Positions 51,381-59,920 of a stretch of DNA of 64,000 nt are shown piece by piece. Source of the stretch: Hydrogenophilus sp. (GTDB lineage: Bacteria > Pseudomonadota > Gammaproteobacteria > Burkholderiales > Thiobacillaceae); the NCBI GenBank assembly GCA_020725265.1, contig DYFK01000002.1, positions 124,001 through 188,000 on the forward strand. The letters are read 5' to 3'. Position 1 is the stretch's first letter; every line of letters starts with the position of its first letter. The translations under genes and the position numbers were made by a program. The notes under the pieces are model-generated. The model had not been told where the DNA came from, did no database searches, and was given only the letters and a program-made list of their open reading frames with translations.

Positions 51381-51569
51381 TCAGGCGATTTCTTCGGACT
51401 CCTCCAGCCGCCTGGCTTCGTCCTCCAGCATCACGGGAATGCCGTCACGAATCGGAAACGCCAGACGATCGGCCTTGCAGACCAGCTCGGCCTGTTCCTT
51501 GCGGTGGACGAGCGGGCCCTTGCAAAGTGGGCAGACAAGCAGGTCAAGCAGCTTCGGATCCATGACCAT
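51381..51569 (-). CDS. Trm112-family small protein (YcaR-like)
   Basis: 62 residues; ATG 51563 ([12 protein letters not shown]) is an alternative start. The pattern [12 protein letters not shown] then [20 protein letters not shown] is typical of the bacterial Trm112/YcaR group, which has a zinc-ribbon-like fold and unclear role. It overlaps lpxK by 26 bases, the conserved lpxK-ycaR pair. In many relatives kdsB would follow; here fliJ does. Confidence 0.92.
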   Translation of the reverse strand: MVMDPKLLDLLVCPLCKGPLVHRKEQAELVCKADRLAFPIRDGIPVMLEDEARRLEESEEIA

Positions 51570-52569
51570 CCTTCAGTTTGTTGATCAGCAATTCTTTTAG
51601 CCCCGCGTCGACGAGCCCGTCAACCCGGAGATACCAGAGATCCCCGCGCGCGAACGCCGCGCATTTGACGGCGTCCTTTTCGGTCATCAGCACCGTTCCG
51701 GCCGGCAGATCGCCCCGCCGGTAGGCATGGTGATCGCCGAACGCCATCGGCGTCGCCTCGATACCGAGCGCGGCCAGGGTTCCGAAAAAACGCTCGGGAT
51801 GGCCGATGCCGGCGATCGCGCGCGCCGGCATGCCCCGAAAACTTTCGGCGTCGGCATGTCGGTCCGGATCGACTACGTTGACGAAGCCGGCCGGCGCCAA
51901 GCGCATGGCGAACACCGGCGTCGACGTCGACAATGCCGGCATCGGGCCATTCACGACAACGGCATCGACGGTGTCCAGCCGGTCCGGAGGTTCGCGCAAC
52001 GGTCCGGCTGGCAGCATGCGCCCGTTGCCGAAACCACGCGCGCCATCGACCACCGCGATTTCCAGATCGCGCGCCAACGCCAGATGCTGGAGACCATCGT
52101 CGGCGACGATGACGTTCACCTCCGGATGTCGGGCCAGCAGCGCCGCGCCAGCTTCGGCGCGCGCGCGACCGATCCAGACCGGGCAGCCGGCGCGACGCGC
52201 GAGCAGGACCGGCTCGTCGCCGACCATGGCCGGATCGCTGGTCGCGAGCACCGGCATCGGACGACGCGCGCGACCGCCATGGCCGCGACTGATCACGCCG
52301 GGGCGAAAACCCTCCGCGCGCAACCAGTCGACCAAGGTCAGCGTGAGCGGAGTCTTGCCGGCGCCACCGACGGTCGGATTACCGACCACGATCACCGGCA
52401 CCGGCAGACGGGTCGAACGCAACCAGCCGCGCCGATAGGCATGCCGCCGGGCGAGGACGACCAGACGAAACAGCCAGGACAGGGGGATCAGCGCCCGCCA
52501 GAACTGGCGGCTCCATGGCCCGGGGCAGTGCCCCTGCCAGCAGCGGGTGAGCGCCCGCTCCAGCCGCAT
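51544..52569 (-). CDS. lpxK: Tetraacyldisaccharide 4'-kinase
   Basis: 341 residues. P-loop [28 protein letters not shown] and [20 protein letters not shown] identify LpxK, the inner-membrane kinase that puts the 4'-phosphate on lipid A. It lies 4 bases after exbD, in the usual exbB-exbD-lpxK order. Confidence 0.96.
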   Translation of the reverse strand: MRLERALTRCWQGHCPGPWSRQFWRALIPLSWLFRLVVLARRHAYRRGWLRSTRLPVPVIVVGNPTVGGAGKTPLTLTLVDWLRAEGFRPGVISRGHGGRARRPMPVLATSDPAMVGDEPVLLARRAGCPVWIGRARAEAGAALLARHPEVNVIVADDGLQHLALARDLEIAVVDGARGFGNGRMLPAGPLREPPDRLDTVDAVVVNGPMPALSTSTPVFAMRLAPAGFVNVVDPDRHADAESFRGMPARAIAGIGHPERFFGTLAALGIEATPMAFGDHHAYRRGDLPAGTVLMTEKDAVKCAAFARGDLWYLRVDGLVDAGLKELLINKLKDGHGSEAA

Positions 52570-52573
52570 GCGT

Positions 52574-52999
52574 TCAGGGTTGCCGGTCGGCGGGATTCTG
52601 GGTGACGAAGGTCACCCGCGGGTAGCCTGCCCGGCGGGCGGCATCCATGACCCGGATCACCGACTGATGGCTGGCGCGGGCGTCGGCGGAAATGACGATG
52701 ACCGGATCGGGCTGGCCACCGGCGGCGGCCTTCAATCCGGCGACCAGGATTTCCACGCTGTCACCGGCCAGCGCTCGTTCGTCGATCGCATAGCCGCCAC
52801 GACCGTCGACACCAACGCTGATCTGCGCCGGCACTTCCTTGGCGGTATCGCCCTGTGCTTCGGGCAGATTGATCTGAAGTTCGGAGAAACGCGCGTAGGT
52901 GGTGGTCACCATCAGGAAGATGAGTACCACCAACAGGACGTCGATCAACGGAATCAGGTTGATCTCGGGCTCGTCGCGACGGGCGCCACGGAATTTCAT
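52574..52999 (-). CDS. exbD: ExbD/TolR family biopolymer transport protein
   Basis: 141 residues: a short cytoplasmic start, one membrane helix with the conserved Asp in INLIPLIDVLLVVLIFLMVT, and a periplasmic domain. With ExbB it converts proton flow to mechanical work at the inner membrane for TonB- or Tol-type systems. Placement next to lpxK is common in betaproteobacteria. Confidence 0.93.
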   Translation of the reverse strand: MKFRGARRDEPEINLIPLIDVLLVVLIFLMVTTTYARFSELQINLPEAQGDTAKEVPAQISVGVDGRGGYAIDERALAGDSVEILVAGLKAAAGGQPDPVIVISADARASHQSVIRVMDAARRAGYPRVTFVTQNPADRQP

Positions 53000-53005
53000 G
53001 CCAGC

Positions 53006-53617
53006 CTACTTCCGGTCACCGTGGGCGATTTCCACCAGGCGGATCGCCTGTTGCTCCATTTCGACCAGATAGGTATCCACCCGGCCACGGAAATAGCGGT
53101 AGAAAATCATGCTGGGGATGGCGACGATGAGGCCGAACGCGGTGTTGTACAGCGCCACCGAGATGCCATGCGCGAGCATCGCCGGGTTGCCACCGGTGGG
53201 CGACTGCGAACCGAAGATCTCGACCATGCCAACGACCGTACCGAGCAGACCCATGAGCGGTGCCACCGAGGCGATGGTGCCGAGCGCGAGCAGGTAGCGT
53301 TCGAGTTCATGGGCGGCGACGCGACCGGCTTCTTCCAACGATTCCCGCATCACTTCACGGCTGGCGTTGACATTGCGGATGCCGGCGGCGAGCACCCGGC
53401 CCAGCGGCGACCCCTCGGCAAGAGCGCGCAACACGTCCGGATTGGGTCCATGCTGGCGAAGATTGGCGAGCGCCTGGTCAAGCAGATTGGCGGGCAGGAC
53501 ACGCACCTGGCGCAGGCTGTAGCTCCGCTCGAAAATGATGGCGAGGGCCATCACGGAGGCGATGATGAGGGGCCAGATCGGCCAGCCGGCTGCTTCGATG
53601 AGGGCTAACACTCCCAC
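53006..53617 (-). CDS. exbB: ExbB/TolQ/MotA family proton channel protein
   Basis: 203 residues. Three membrane helices with the conserved LGTIASVAPLMGLLGTVVGM and SVALYNTAFGLIVAIPSMIF segments. It partners ExbD encoded 6 bases downstream. It is divergent from pcnB. Confidence 0.93.
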   Translation of the reverse strand: MGVLALIEAAGWPIWPLIIASVMALAIIFERSYSLRQVRVLPANLLDQALANLRQHGPNPDVLRALAEGSPLGRVLAAGIRNVNASREVMRESLEEAGRVAAHELERYLLALGTIASVAPLMGLLGTVVGMVEIFGSQSPTGGNPAMLAHGISVALYNTAFGLIVAIPSMIFYRYFRGRVDTYLVEMEQQAIRLVEIAHGDRK

Positions 53618-53695
53618 GTCCTTCTCGCTTGAAAATCCGCGCTAATGTAGCCCGAGGGGGCGCCAGCGGCAAGCCGAAGCCGGCCGGCGCGCATG

Positions 53696-53701
53696 TATAA
53701 T
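53696..53701 (+). promoter_or_regulatory. -10 element for the pcnB operon
   Basis: TATAAT lies 54 bases before the pcnB ATG in the exbB-pcnB divergent gap. No clear -35 seen. Confidence 0.5.
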
Positions 53702-53754
53702 CCGCGCGCTCAGGAGATCGCAGCCCCCATGTTCCGAACCATCCGCCGGCGCCC

Positions 53755-55116
53755 ATGATCCGCCGGTTCATCGACAAGCTCTTCGGCGGAAAACCGAAGC
53801 GCGGCCCCCGTGTCCTGCCCCTGGAGGCCCACGGCATCCAGCGAGAGCGGATTCATCCCTGCGCGCTGAAGACCGCGCGCGCCCTGCGCGAGGCCGGCTA
53901 TGGCGCCTACGTGGTCGGCGGCGCCGTACGCGACCTGCTGCTGGGCCGCGAACCCAAGGATTTCGACGTGGCCACCGACGCCACGCCAGAGCAGGTCCGC
54001 CAAGTCATTCGCCGCTCGCGCCTGATCGGCCGCCGTTTCCAGATCGTTCATGTCTATTGCGGCGCCGACATCATCGAGGTCACCACCTACCGCGCCGCCA
54101 GCCCGGCCGGCGACGACGACGACGAGTCTCGGGTCACCGCCGAGGACGGCATGCTGCTGCGCGACAACGTGTTCGGCGACCAGCGTGACGATGCCGCCCG
54201 CCGCGACTTCACCGTCAACGCGCTCTATTACGACCCGGAAAGCCAGGAAATCCTCGACTGGCACGGCGGTGTCGAGGATGCCGGCAAGCGCCTGCTGCGC
54301 ATGATCGGCGACCCGACCACGCGCTTCCGCGAGGATCCGGTGCGGATGCTGCGGGCCGCCCGTTTCGCCGCGAAACTGGATTTCCACATCGATCCGGCGA
54401 CGCGCGCGCCGATCGCCGAACTGGCGTCCATGCTCGAACGCATTCCGACCGCGCGGCTGTTCGACGAAATGATGAAGCTGCTGTTGTCCGGACACGCCGA
54501 GCGCGGCGTCCATCAGTTGCGCGCGGAAGGTCTGCATCACGGCATCCTGCCCATGCTCGACGCCATCCTGGACGATCCGGCGCGCCAGAAATTCCTGCAT
54601 GCCGCCCTGCGCGACACCGACGAACGAGTCCGTCATGGTCATTCCGCCTCGCCCGCGTTCATGCTCGCCTGTCTGCTCTGGTTCGACATGCGCGCGGAAT
54701 GGCGACGCAACCAGGAAACCAGCCGGAGCGAGCAGGCCGCGCTGTACGACGCCATGGACGCGGTGCTCGAACGCCAGCGCGACAGCCTTGCCTTCCCTCG
54801 CCGGTTCGACGGCACCATCAAGGAAATCTGGGCATTGCAATCACGTTTCGAGCAACGTGCCGGCGCCCGTCCCCACCGTCTGCTCGCGCACCCGCGTTTC
54901 CGCGCCGGCTACGATTTCCTGCTGATCCGGGCGCGCGGCGGCGACGCGCCGACCGAACTGGCCGACTGGTGGGCGCGCTTCCCGAACGCCGACGAAGCCG
55001 AGCGCAAGGCCATGCAAGCCGAACTCGCCGGCGAATCGACCGGCAAGTCGCCACGGAAGCGACGGCGCCGGCGCCGCAAACCGGAAGATGGTGGCGGCGG
55101 AGCCGAAGTTGACTGA
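53755..55116 (+). CDS. pcnB: Poly(A) polymerase I
   Basis: 453 residues. The nucleotidyltransferase core GGAVRDLLLGREPKDFDVAT and RRDFTVNALYYDP is followed by a C-terminal helical region and a very basic tail (SPRKRRRRRRKPED). PcnB-type enzymes add poly(A) to RNA 3' ends; a CCA-adding role is less likely, given the long basic tail and HPCALKTARALREAGY start. It overlaps folK by 29 bases, a common gene pair. Confidence 0.94.
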   Translation: MIRRFIDKLFGGKPKRGPRVLPLEAHGIQRERIHPCALKTARALREAGYGAYVVGGAVRDLLLGREPKDFDVATDATPEQVRQVIRRSRLIGRRFQIVHVYCGADIIEVTTYRAASPAGDDDDESRVTAEDGMLLRDNVFGDQRDDAARRDFTVNALYYDPESQEILDWHGGVEDAGKRLLRMIGDPTTRFREDPVRMLRAARFAAKLDFHIDPATRAPIAELASMLERIPTARLFDEMMKLLLSGHAERGVHQLRAEGLHHGILPMLDAILDDPARQKFLHAALRDTDERVRHGHSASPAFMLACLLWFDMRAEWRRNQETSRSEQAALYDAMDAVLERQRDSLAFPRRFDGTIKEIWALQSRFEQRAGARPHRLLAHPRFRAGYDFLLIRARGGDAPTELADWWARFPNADEAERKAMQAELAGESTGKSPRKRRRRRRKPEDGGGGAEVD

Positions 55117-55645
55117 TCCCGCGGCCGGCGCCGTCGCCTACATCGCGCTCGGTGCCAACCTGGACGACCCGGAACGCCAGATCGATATCGCCCTGACCGA
55201 ACTGGCGGCGCTGCCGGACAGCGCGCTGTTCGCGCGTTCCGGCCTGTACCGCTCGAAAGCGGTCGGCTACCTCGACCAACCCGATTTCATCAATGCCGTC
55301 GCTGGCCTGCGCACCCGGCTGTCGCCACGCGCGCTGCTCGCCGCGCTGTTCGCGATCGAATCCCGTCATGGCCGAGACCGCGCTTTCAAGAACGCGCCAC
55401 GCACGCTCGATCTCGATCTGTTGCTGTACGACGACTTGGTACTGCGCGAACCCGGCCTGAGCCTGCCGCACCCGCGCATGACCGAACGCGCCTTCGTGCT
55501 CGCGCCGCTGGCCGAGATCGCCCCGGACGCGCGCATCCCCGGCGGTGGCGCCGTCGGCGCGTTGCTGCGCCGGCTCGACGTCGACGACCTGAGCCGCCTG
55601 CCCACTGGCCTCCCACCCGCCGCCAACTCCACTCCGCTCCAATAA
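55088..55645 (+). CDS. folK: HPPK, 6-hydroxymethyl-7,8-dihydropterin pyrophosphokinase
   Basis: 185 residues. IALGANLDDP, the YLDQPDFINAVAGLRT segment and RTLDLDLLLYDDLVLREP with LPHPRMTERAFVL are the HPPK signatures. It pyrophosphorylates the pterin in folate synthesis. The N-terminus overlaps pcnB. Confidence 0.96.
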   Translation: MVAAEPKLTDPAAGAVAYIALGANLDDPERQIDIALTELAALPDSALFARSGLYRSKAVGYLDQPDFINAVAGLRTRLSPRALLAALFAIESRHGRDRAFKNAPRTLDLDLLLYDDLVLREPGLSLPHPRMTERAFVLAPLAEIAPDARIPGGGAVGALLRRLDVDDLSRLPTGLPPAANSTPLQ

Positions 55646-55652
55646 CCACACC

Positions 55653-56291
55653 ATGCTCGGCCGTTACCACCACATCGCCGTGGAGGGTCCGATCGGCGCC
55701 GGCAAGACCAGCCTGGCACGCCGCCTGGCTGCTTTGACTGGCGCGGAACTGATCCTTGAAGGCGCCGACGAGAATCCCTTCCTGCCGCGCTTCTACGAAG
55801 ATCGCGAGCGCCATGCCCTGGCCACCCAGTTGTTTTTCCTGATTTCCCGCGTCGAGCAGGCGCGCCGTCTGTCTCAGGGCGAGTTGTTCACGCCCGCCAC
55901 GGTCGCCGATTTCATGTTCGACAAGGACATGTTGTTCGCGCGCATGATCCTCAACGAAGCCGAGTTCCGGCTCTACCGCCAGCTCCACGATGGTCTTCGG
56001 CCACCGGCCGTCACCCCGGATCTGGTCATCTACCTGCAAGCACCGCCGGCCACCCTGCTGGAACGCATCCGCAAACGTGGCCGACCTTACGAGCGCCAGC
56101 TAGGCGAGGCCTTCCTGACCGACCTGGCCAAGGCGTACAGCGAATTCTTCTATCATTACGACGCCGCGCCGCTGCTCATCGTCAACAGCGAACATCTCAA
56201 CTTCGCCGACAAGGACGCCGATTTCGAGCTGCTGGTACAGCGCATCCAGGACATGCGCGGCATGCGCGAGTTCTTCAATCTGGGGGTCTGA
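55653..56291 (+). CDS. Deoxynucleoside kinase family protein
   Basis: 212 residues. P-loop EGPIGAGKTS (11-20), FLPRFYEDRERHALATQLFF, a DRx-like stretch (VADFMFDKDMLFARM) and the lid RGRPYERQLGEAFL are those of the dGK/dCK-like kinases. It should phosphorylate deoxynucleosides in salvage. The folK-dNK-panB order is conserved in betaproteobacteria; the nucleoside specificity cannot be read. Confidence 0.9.
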   Translation: MLGRYHHIAVEGPIGAGKTSLARRLAALTGAELILEGADENPFLPRFYEDRERHALATQLFFLISRVEQARRLSQGELFTPATVADFMFDKDMLFARMILNEAEFRLYRQLHDGLRPPAVTPDLVIYLQAPPATLLERIRKRGRPYERQLGEAFLTDLAKAYSEFFYHYDAAPLLIVNSEHLNFADKDADFELLVQRIQDMRGMREFFNLGV

Positions 56292-56293
56292 TC

Positions 56294-57085
56294 ATGTTCC
56301 TGCCGCAATTGATGGCACGCGCCGGACAAGGTGAAAAACTGGTCGTCCTGACCTGCTACGACGCAAGTTTCGCGCGCCTGCTCGTCGACAACGGCGTCGA
56401 CGCGCTACTGGTCGGCGATTCGCTGGGCATGACCGTGCAGGGCCACGCGACGACCCTTCCGGTCAGTCTCGACGACATGGTCTATCACACCTCGGCGGTG
56501 GCGCGCGGCGCCAGCGGCCGCGCCTTCGTCATCGCCGATCTGCCGTTCGGCGCCTACCAGACCGGTCCGGCCCGCGCCTTCGAATCCTCGGCCCGGCTGA
56601 TGGCGGCCGGCGCCAACATGGTCAAGCTGGAAGGCGGCTCGATCATGGCGGAGACCGTCGCCTTCCTGAGCGACCGGGGGATTCCGGTATGCGCCCATCT
56701 GGGCCTGCTGCCGCAGTCGGTGAACGCCACCGGCTATCGCGCCCAGGCCCGCGACGAGGTCGCCGCCGCCCGCCTGCTGGCGGATGCCGAGGCCTTGCAG
56801 GCGGCTGGCGCCGGCATGCTGGTGCTGGAATCGATCCCGTCGACGCTGGCCGGCCAGGTCACCGCCCGACTGGCGATCCCCACCATCGGCATCGGTGCCG
56901 GCCGGGACTGTGCCGGCCAAGTGCTGGTGTTGAACGATCTGCTCGGGCTGACCGAGAAGCCACCGCGTTTCTCGAAAAATTTCATGGCCGGCGCCGACAG
57001 TCTGGCCGGCGCCGTGCGCGCCTATGCCGAAGCGGTACGCGGCGGCGCGTTCCCGGGACCGGAGCATTCCTTCCGATGCGACTGA
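56294..57085 (+). CDS. panB: Ketopantoate hydroxymethyltransferase
   Basis: 263 residues. Motifs VVLTCYDASFARLL, LLVGDSLGMTVQGH, ANMVKLEGG and TIGIGAGRDCAGQVLVLNDL are diagnostic. It makes ketopantoate from 2-oxoisovalerate in pantothenate synthesis. The stop overlaps the panC start by 10 bases. Confidence 0.97.
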   Translation: MFLPQLMARAGQGEKLVVLTCYDASFARLLVDNGVDALLVGDSLGMTVQGHATTLPVSLDDMVYHTSAVARGASGRAFVIADLPFGAYQTGPARAFESSARLMAAGANMVKLEGGSIMAETVAFLSDRGIPVCAHLGLLPQSVNATGYRAQARDEVAAARLLADAEALQAAGAGMLVLESIPSTLAGQVTARLAIPTIGIGAGRDCAGQVLVLNDLLGLTEKPPRFSKNFMAGADSLAGAVRAYAEAVRGGAFPGPEHSFRCD

Positions 57086-57912
57086 TCCACCACGTCGACG
57101 AACTGCGCGCGGCCCTCGCCGACGCGCGTGAGGCCGCCTTCGTGCCGACCATGGGCAATCTGCATGAAGGCCATATCGGTCTGGTCGACATCGCCCGGCG
57201 TCACGGCGGTCCGGTGGTCGTAAGTATTTTCGTCAACCCGCTCCAGTTCGGCGCCGGCGAGGATTTCGAGCGCTACCCGCGCACGCTGGCCGCCGATTGC
57301 GCGCGTCTTGAAGCAGCCGGCGCCGACATCGTGTTCGCCCCCGATGTCGACCAGATGTACCCGGAACCGCAAACCTTCACGGTGCTTCCGCCGCTCGCCG
57401 ACCAACTCTGCGGCGCCCACCGGCCCGGCCATTTCCAGGGCGTGGCGACGGTGGTGCTCAAGCTGTTCAACATGGTCCGGCCGCGTTACGCGGTGTTCGG
57501 CAAGAAGGATTACCAGCAGTTTTTCCTGCTCGACGGCATGGTCCGCCAGTTCAACCTGCCCATCGTCATGCTCGCCGGCGAAACCACGCGCGCGACCGAC
57601 GGGCTGGCGCTGTCCTCGCGCAACGGCTATCTGGCCCCGGACGAGCGCGCCGAAGCGCCACGCCTGTATCGACTGCTGCGCGCCGCCGCCGGGCGCCTGG
57701 CCGCCGGCGAGCGCGACTTCACCGGGATCGAGTCGGAAACCGCCACCGCACTGACGGCGCGTGGCTGGCGGGTCGATTACGTCAGTATTCGCGCGCGCGC
57801 CACCCTGCTGGCGCCGACCGGCGATAGTCGGGAACTGGTCGTGCTCGCCGCCGCGCATCTCGGCGCCACCCGGCTGCTCGACAACATCGAGGTCGACACC
57901 CCGGCGCCCTGA
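57076..57912 (+). CDS. panC: Pantothenate synthetase
   Basis: 278 residues from ATG 57076. VPTMGNLHEGHIGLV with the HxGH motif, VVSIFVNPLQFG, and VFGKKDYQQFFLLDGMVRQF identify PanC, which ligates pantoate and beta-alanine. It is followed by panD after 78 bases that contain a promoter. Confidence 0.97.
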   Translation: MRLIHHVDELRAALADAREAAFVPTMGNLHEGHIGLVDIARRHGGPVVVSIFVNPLQFGAGEDFERYPRTLAADCARLEAAGADIVFAPDVDQMYPEPQTFTVLPPLADQLCGAHRPGHFQGVATVVLKLFNMVRPRYAVFGKKDYQQFFLLDGMVRQFNLPIVMLAGETTRATDGLALSSRNGYLAPDERAEAPRLYRLLRAAAGRLAAGERDFTGIESETATALTARGWRVDYVSIRARATLLAPTGDSRELVVLAAAHLGATRLLDNIEVDTPAP

Positions 57913-57930
57913 CACCGGTGCCCGGCGCGA

Positions 57931-57959
57931 TTCTTGTGCGCCGCAAAATTTCATATAAT
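57931..57959 (+). promoter_or_regulatory. Promoter for panD
   Basis: TTCTTG (57931-57936) and a perfect TATAAT (57954-57959), 17 bases apart, 32 bases before the panD ATG. The -35 is a weak match. Confidence 0.55.
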
Positions 57960-57990
57960 CGCGTCCCCCCGCAACCGTCTTCGTCCCGCC

Positions 57991-58371
57991 ATGCAACGCA
58001 CCCTGCTCAAATCCAAGCTGCACCGCGTGCGCGTCACCGCCTCCGAACTCCAGTACGAGGGTTCCTGCGCCATCGACGAATTGCTGCTGGAAGCGGCCGA
58101 CATCCGCGAATACGAAAAGATCGACATTTACAACGTCAACAACGGCGAACGCTTTTCCACCTATGCCATACGCGGTCAGCGTGGTTCCGGCATGATCTCG
58201 GTGAACGGCGCGGCGGCCCGCCTGGTAGCGGTCGACGATCCGTTGATCATCGCCAGCTACGCCAACTACAGCGAGAACGAACTGGCCCAGTACCAACCGA
58301 AGCTGGTCTACGTCGACGACCGCAATCGCATCCAGCGCATCGGCGCCCAGATTCCGGCGCAAGCCGCGTAA
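57991..58371 (+). CDS. panD: Aspartate 1-decarboxylase
   Basis: 126 residues. The self-cleavage site Gly24-Ser25 in YEGSCAIDE, which creates the pyruvoyl cofactor, and [20 protein letters not shown] are present. It makes beta-alanine for PanC. It ends 6 bases before the convergent ampD stop. Confidence 0.97.
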   Translation: MQRTLLKSKLHRVRVTASELQYEGSCAIDELLLEAADIREYEKIDIYNVNNGERFSTYAIRGQRGSGMISVNGAAARLVAVDDPLIIASYANYSENELAQYQPKLVYVDDRNRIQRIGAQIPAQAA

Positions 58372-58377
58372 GCGCGT

Positions 58378-58953
58378 TCAGCGGGCAACGCCCGCGTCTT
58401 CCCATCGAACCCGCCGCCAGTCAAAACCGGGCCCTGGATCGGTCTTGCGCCCCGGCGCGATATCGGCATGGCCAGCGATGTCGGTCAACTCCGGATAAGC
58501 CGCGCGCAAGATCACGATCAGCCGGTTCAGGGCCGCGTACTGGCTGGCTTCGAACGGGGTGTCATCGCTGCCCTCCAGTTCGACGCCGATGGAAAAATCA
58601 TTGCAGCGCTGCCGCCCGCGCCAGGACGACTGGCCGGCATGCCAGGCGCGCCGCCGACAGGGCACGAACTGGATCAGTTCACCATCACGGCGGATCAGGA
58701 AATGCGCCGACACGCGCAAGGCATGGATCGTCTCGAAATACGGATGCGCGGACGGGTCGAGCCGGTTGGTGAACAGATCCGCGATCCAGGGGCCACCGAA
58801 CTCTCCGGGCGGCAGGCTGATGTTGTGCACCACCAGCAGCGTGATCGCCTCGCCCTCGGGACGCGCATCCTGGTTCGGCGAAGGCACCCGACGCGCTTCT
58901 GGCAACCAGCCTTCGGCATCCGGACCATTCCGGACGACATCGATCCCGCTCAT
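58378..58953 (-). CDS. ampD: 1,6-anhydro-N-acetylmuramyl-L-alanine amidase AmpD
   Basis: 191 residues from ATG 58953. Zinc His43 in LLVVHNISLPPGEFGG, SAHFLIRRDGELIQFVPC, and GHADIAPGRKTDPGP with the second His and Asp identify AmpD, a cytoplasmic peptidoglycan recycling enzyme. No ampE or ampG is adjacent. Its start overlaps the thioredoxin-like gene's stop by 4 bases. Confidence 0.95.
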   Translation of the reverse strand: MSGIDVVRNGPDAEGWLPEARRVPSPNQDARPEGEAITLLVVHNISLPPGEFGGPWIADLFTNRLDPSAHPYFETIHALRVSAHFLIRRDGELIQFVPCRRRAWHAGQSSWRGRQRCNDFSIGVELEGSDDTPFEASQYAALNRLIVILRAAYPELTDIAGHADIAPGRKTDPGPGFDWRRVRWEDAGVAR

Positions 58954-59294
58954 GGCTCCTCCCGGGCCGGAGCGGCCAGCGCGGCTTCGATCGCCTGGCG
59001 CAACGGAACCGGGGCCACCACCGTGTCGAGCACGGCATGAAACTGGCCGTCCCGATACAGCAACAAAGCGGGCAGATGAAAGATTTCGAATGCGCGCGCC
59101 AGCCCGGTGGCGCGCTGCACGTCGACCCGGAACAGCCCGACCCCTTCCGGCATGACGACCGGCAGCCGTCTCTCGACCATCCGGCAGGCGCCACAATCCG
59201 GGCTACTGAACAGCACCAGCGCGACGCCACCGCGTTCAGCCAGCCGGCGGTGGTAATCGGCCTCTTCCAAGGACGTGTAGGGTGGCGTGGGCAT
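58950..59294 (-). CDS. Thioredoxin-like protein
   Basis: 114 residues from ATG 59294 (ATG 59303 and an upstream extension to 59333 are alternatives). A thioredoxin fold with active-site CGAC in LVLFSSPDCGACRMVERRLP and cis-Pro in FHLPALLLYRDGQ. It has no signal peptide and so is probably a cytoplasmic thiol-disulfide protein. It is paired with ampD. Confidence 0.85.
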   Translation of the reverse strand: MPTPPYTSLEEADYHRRLAERGGVALVLFSSPDCGACRMVERRLPVVMPEGVGLFRVDVQRATGLARAFEIFHLPALLLYRDGQFHAVLDTVVAPVPLRQAIEAALAAPAREEP

Positions 59295-59401
59295 GACGCG
59301 CATTTTCTCCGAAGTCCTGGCCTCCGGCCTCAATTTCTCCGGATCGGGATCGATATGACTTTGGATATAAGGGCAAACCCGGTTCCCGGGATGGAGTGGA
59401 C

Positions 59402-59920
59402 ATGAAGCAACCGATCACACCGACCTCGGTGGAAAAGATCATGCGGGAGGATGATTTCATCGTCTCGAAGACCGACCTGAAAGGTCGCATCACCTACGGC
59501 AATCGCATCTTCATCGAGTTTTCCGGTTACACCGAACGCGAGCTGATCGGCACCCAGCACAACATCATCCGCCACCCGGACATGCCGCGCGCCGTATTCA
59601 AGCTGTTGTGGGACACCATCCAGGCCAAGCGCGAGTGCAACGCCTACGTCAAGAACATGGCCAAGGACGGCAGCTTTTACTGGGTGTTCGCCAACGTCAC
59701 CCCGAATTTCGATCGCGATGGCAACGTCATCGGCTACTTCTCGGTACGGCGCAAGCCCTCTGCTTCGGGCGTCAAGACCGCGTCCGGGCTATACGCCGCG
59801 ATGCTGGCGGCGGAACAGCGGGCCGGCGCGCGCGACGCCATCGCCGCTTCCACGAAAATCCTCACCGACCTGCTGAAGGAAAAGGGACTGAGCTATGACG
59901 AACTGGTCCTTGCAATCTAG
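59402..59920 (+). CDS. PAS-domain protein, Aer/CetB-like redox sensor
   Basis: 172 residues from ATG 59402, with GGAG five bases upstream. One PAS domain ([20 protein letters not shown], then [32 protein letters not shown]) aligns closely by eye with the FAD-binding PAS of E. coli Aer, including RHPDMP and the Trp of LLWDTI. The last 50 residues are helical. No membrane or signalling domain is present. The gene overlaps the chemoreceptor by 26 bases, so the two together resemble the split CetB/CetA energy-taxis receptor of Campylobacter. FAD binding is inferred. Confidence 0.87.
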   Translation: MKQPITPTSVEKIMREDDFIVSKTDLKGRITYGNRIFIEFSGYTERELIGTQHNIIRHPDMPRAVFKLLWDTIQAKRECNAYVKNMAKDGSFYWVFANVTPNFDRDGNVIGYFSVRRKPSASGVKTASGLYAAMLAAEQRAGARDAIAASTKILTDLLKEKGLSYDELVLAI

